DNA of 64,000 nt from [Phialemoniopsis] sp. UDSM-2020 (taxonomy: Eukaryota > Ascomycota > Sordariomycetes > Thyridiales > Thyridiaceae), in assembly GCA_018873225.1 (NCBI GenBank), contig JAEILZ010000009.1:1355501-1419500 (forward strand), given 5' to 3'. Positions 62,026 through 64,000 of the stretch are shown one piece after another. Every line of letters starts with the position of its first letter. The stretch's first letter is position 1. Under the pieces are notes generated by a model, which had not been told where the DNA came from, searched no databases, and worked only from the letters and a program-made list of their open reading frames with translations. Position numbers and translations under genes: made by a program.

Positions 62026-63028
62026 ATGCCGCCCACCACGGCAAGGACGGTGCCACGTACGTCTCTTGTCTTGGATATGAGCTCCCAAAGGACGCAATTC
62101 TTGGGCTTGGCTGACAACTCTCTCTGATATAGCATGGGTCATCACGAGACCACCGGCGTCCATCCGTCCCGAACACAACGGCATCCCGACCGAGCCGCGC
62201 AGAGAACTCCATTCGGCCGCCGACGACCAAGATGACTACGACGTCGAGGCCGTCAACAACAATACCAAGGGCTTCCGGCCGCCCCTGTTCAAGCGCCGTG
62301 CCGGCCGCAAGTGGGACCACCTGCGCAGCGCCGAGCCCGTCATCGTCTCGCAGTTCCGCGCCCCTCTAGAGGCCCAGTCGCCGTGGCACGAGTTCGTCGC
62401 CTCGTCGCGCTACCCGCACATTCCCAACGAGGAGTCCCAGATCGTCAGCGACGAGGACATGGCCAAGTTCCAGCCCAGCTTCGGCTACCCGGTCCAGATC
62501 CCCAAGGCCGCCCACAGCTTTGAGAACAAGAGGCAGGCCAAGGCGCGCACGTTGTGGCAGCGGATATGGCAGATGCCATTGCGGCACCCCCTCGGACCGC
62601 TGGCCTGTCGCGTGACCGTCCTGTCGACCTCCATCATTGCGCTGGCGCTGGCGGCTCGCATCTTTCGGCTCGAGAGCATACTTGGTGGCAGTCCCGCGGC
62701 GGAGAGAAGCCAAGTCATTGTCGCCATTGTTGTTGACATAGTGGCCATTCCGTATATCGGGTATATCACAGTAGATGACTACACGGGAAAACCTCTCGGC
62801 CTTCGCCCGCCAAAGGCCCGCATACGACTTATCCTCTTTGATCTCTTCTTCATCATATTCAAGTCGGCCAGCACGGCACTAGGATTCGAGGCCATGCTCT
62901 TCTTCCATACATTCGACACGCAGCCCTACCTACGTGCATTAGGTGCTTTTGAGCTAGTAGGCTTGATCTCTTGGGCCATGACATTGACGATCAACGTCTT
63001 TCGAGAAATCGAGCGGCTAGGTGGTTGA
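62026..63028 (+). CDS. Regulator of phospholipase D, SRF1-like membrane protein
   Basis: SRF1 in yeast modulates phospholipase D (Spo14) activity. Two exons (31-nt first exon; intron 62057-62132) give 308 residues. The cytosolic N-terminal half has RRAGRKWDHLRSAEPVIV, APLEAQSPWHEFVASSRYP, then EESQIVSDEDMAKFQP, the conserved block of the family as I recall it. The C-terminal half has four hydrophobic segments: VTVLSTSIIALALAARIF, IVAIVVDIVAIPYIGYITV, LFDLFFIIFKSASTALGFEA and ELVGLISWAMTLTINVF, with the loop DDYTGKPLGLRPPKA between the second and third. The start at 62026 is the only ATG that splices in frame. Family call from motifs only. Confidence 0.8.
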
Positions 63029-63835
63029 GCGAGTTGTGCCGCCCACAACCGAGCATATATCAGACCTTCCGCTCCTGTTGTATTTCTTTTTTGTTTCATT
63101 CATTAAGATCGGAGGCTGTACAATATTATGGCATACCCACGACCAATGATGGGATGGGGGCGTTGGCAATGAAACATGCATCTTGTTCAAGCGACTGTAT
63201 TGCAAAGCAGATACCCATATACGACTGAGAGATGTTCATAGTGTGGGATTAGGGACAAGGTTTACACTTCCAACCACTTCAGGAGAAACGCATGATAAGA
63301 CAGTCACAGTCATGAACAACGTGTTGAACAACTTTTGGGTTTTCCGTACAGATAACAATTACCATTGCCAGTGTATATGTCCTCGTGATGTAGGCCGCTT
63401 TTACTCCATCAACTCCATCGCATAGTCCCCCTTCCTAGTGGGCGTATCCTTCGCATGAGATTGGGTTGTCTTCCTCACGAGCCAATCAGGCATACCAAGA
63501 ATTCTGGCATCTAGTGCCAGATCGTAAGGCGAAGGAAAAGGTTGCAAAATGACACGGCTCGGCATCAACCCCTCGGTCTCCTCTCGGGGCCAAACAGAAA
63601 AAAGAAGAATTATGTGAAAGGTTTATGAGGACGTTCAAAACTCAAGATCAAAGCAAAACAGGATATCCTCCATCCCTAGACTTTTGCCTTCCAAACGACC
63701 AGGAAAGAGCGGGAAAAGCAGGCTTCTTCGTTAATAATACAAGGGGAAAAGAGGATAGGACAACAAGTGTCCTGGGCGCAAAGGTTCCCTTCATCCACAG
63801 GCTGATGAGGCCAAAGGCTGGAGAAGAGCGAATCC
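63029..63835. other. Intergenic between convergent genes
   Basis: 3' flanks of the SRF1-like gene and of the partial gene at the right edge. Frames here (for example 63625-63885 plus) have no support. Confidence 0.5.
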
Positions 63836-64000
63836 CTATGACTCAGTGGCCGCCGCAGCCGGCTCAGTCTCGGTTTCGGTCTTGATCTCCTCGGGCGCCG
63901 CGATAGCTTCCGCAACGGCTTCTGCAGCTGCTGCAACAGCTGCTGCCTCGCTTGCAGGCTGCTGCGCAGGCTGCGCAGGTTGCTCAGGCTGCTGGTCGAG
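63836..64000 (-). CDS. 3' end of an unidentified Ala/Gln/Glu-rich protein (partial)
   Basis: Reading inward from the right edge, the minus strand gives 54 residues and a stop at 63838-63836. It starts LDQQPEQPAQPAQQ, continues with an Ala-rich run (AAAVAAAAEAVAEAIAA) and ends EIKTETETEPAAAATES. Such low-complexity tails occur in many proteins, so I do not name it. The frame is open over the full visible length and its composition is not that of a non-coding strand. The remainder is outside the window. Confidence 0.5.
   Translation of the reverse strand, partial: LDQQPEQPAQPAQQPASEAAAVAAAAEAVAEAIAAPEEIKTETETEPAAAATES

Overview
This window is nuclear DNA of a filamentous ascomycete, most likely a Sordariomycete. 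The evidence is split genes with short introns (mostly 50-90 nt, GTAAGT/GTATGT to AG), a standard genetic code, and a gene set that yeasts lack or hold only in divergent form: a GNA-3-type G-alpha subunit, a FarB/CTF1-beta-type zinc-cluster regulator, and an OS-2-type HOG1 kinase. I would not name a genus from this sequence. No virus, plasmid, CRISPR array, rRNA gene, intact transposon or secondary-metabolite cluster was seen, and no tRNA could be supported.

Layout from left to right: the 3' end of an unidentified gene (1-214); a gene-poor, TpA-rich stretch; an F-box-like gene with an apparent one-base frameshift (1179-2836); cystathionine beta-lyase (3478-4869); a convergent TMS1/SERINC membrane protein (5371-6954, minus), divergent from an MCH1-like major facilitator transporter (7635-9485); the GPI-anchor enzyme MCD4 (10536-13748); a CTF1-beta/FarB-like Zn2Cys6 regulator (16083-19332); the chromosomal passenger scaffold INCENP/Sli15 (20097-24367); and a J-domain protein with a long disordered tail (26743-29628). 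A 4.1-kb gap precedes the G-alpha subunit (33737-35092). Then come glycogen phosphorylase (37519-40638), a 3.9-kb gap, HOG1 (44568-46107) and the AVL9-like trafficking protein (47426-50122). Convergent to AVL9 are the HtrA-like protease NMA111 (50599-53862) and cullin 1 (55120-57747). The right end holds a mitochondrial K+/H+ exchange-related protein (60154-61120, minus) head to head with an SRF1-like phospholipase D regulator (62026-63028), and the 3' end of an unidentified gene (63836-64000, minus).

Nearly all genes are conserved housekeeping or signalling genes. They form no operon-like unit, but GNA-3 (cAMP signalling), glycogen phosphorylase and HOG1 (osmostress) lie within about 12.4 kb and are functionally related in fungi. 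For every complete gene except the F-box-like one, the exon joins give an uninterrupted reading frame whose length fits the family.

The most interesting signals are outside the coding sequences. Very long leader regions before GNA-3, HOG1 and CUL1 contain no ATG for 859, about 1190 (after removing one putative leader intron that holds the only ATG) and 514 bases. NMA111 has an in-frame upstream ATG that would add an 80-residue, presequence-like extension. No clearly undescribed system was found.
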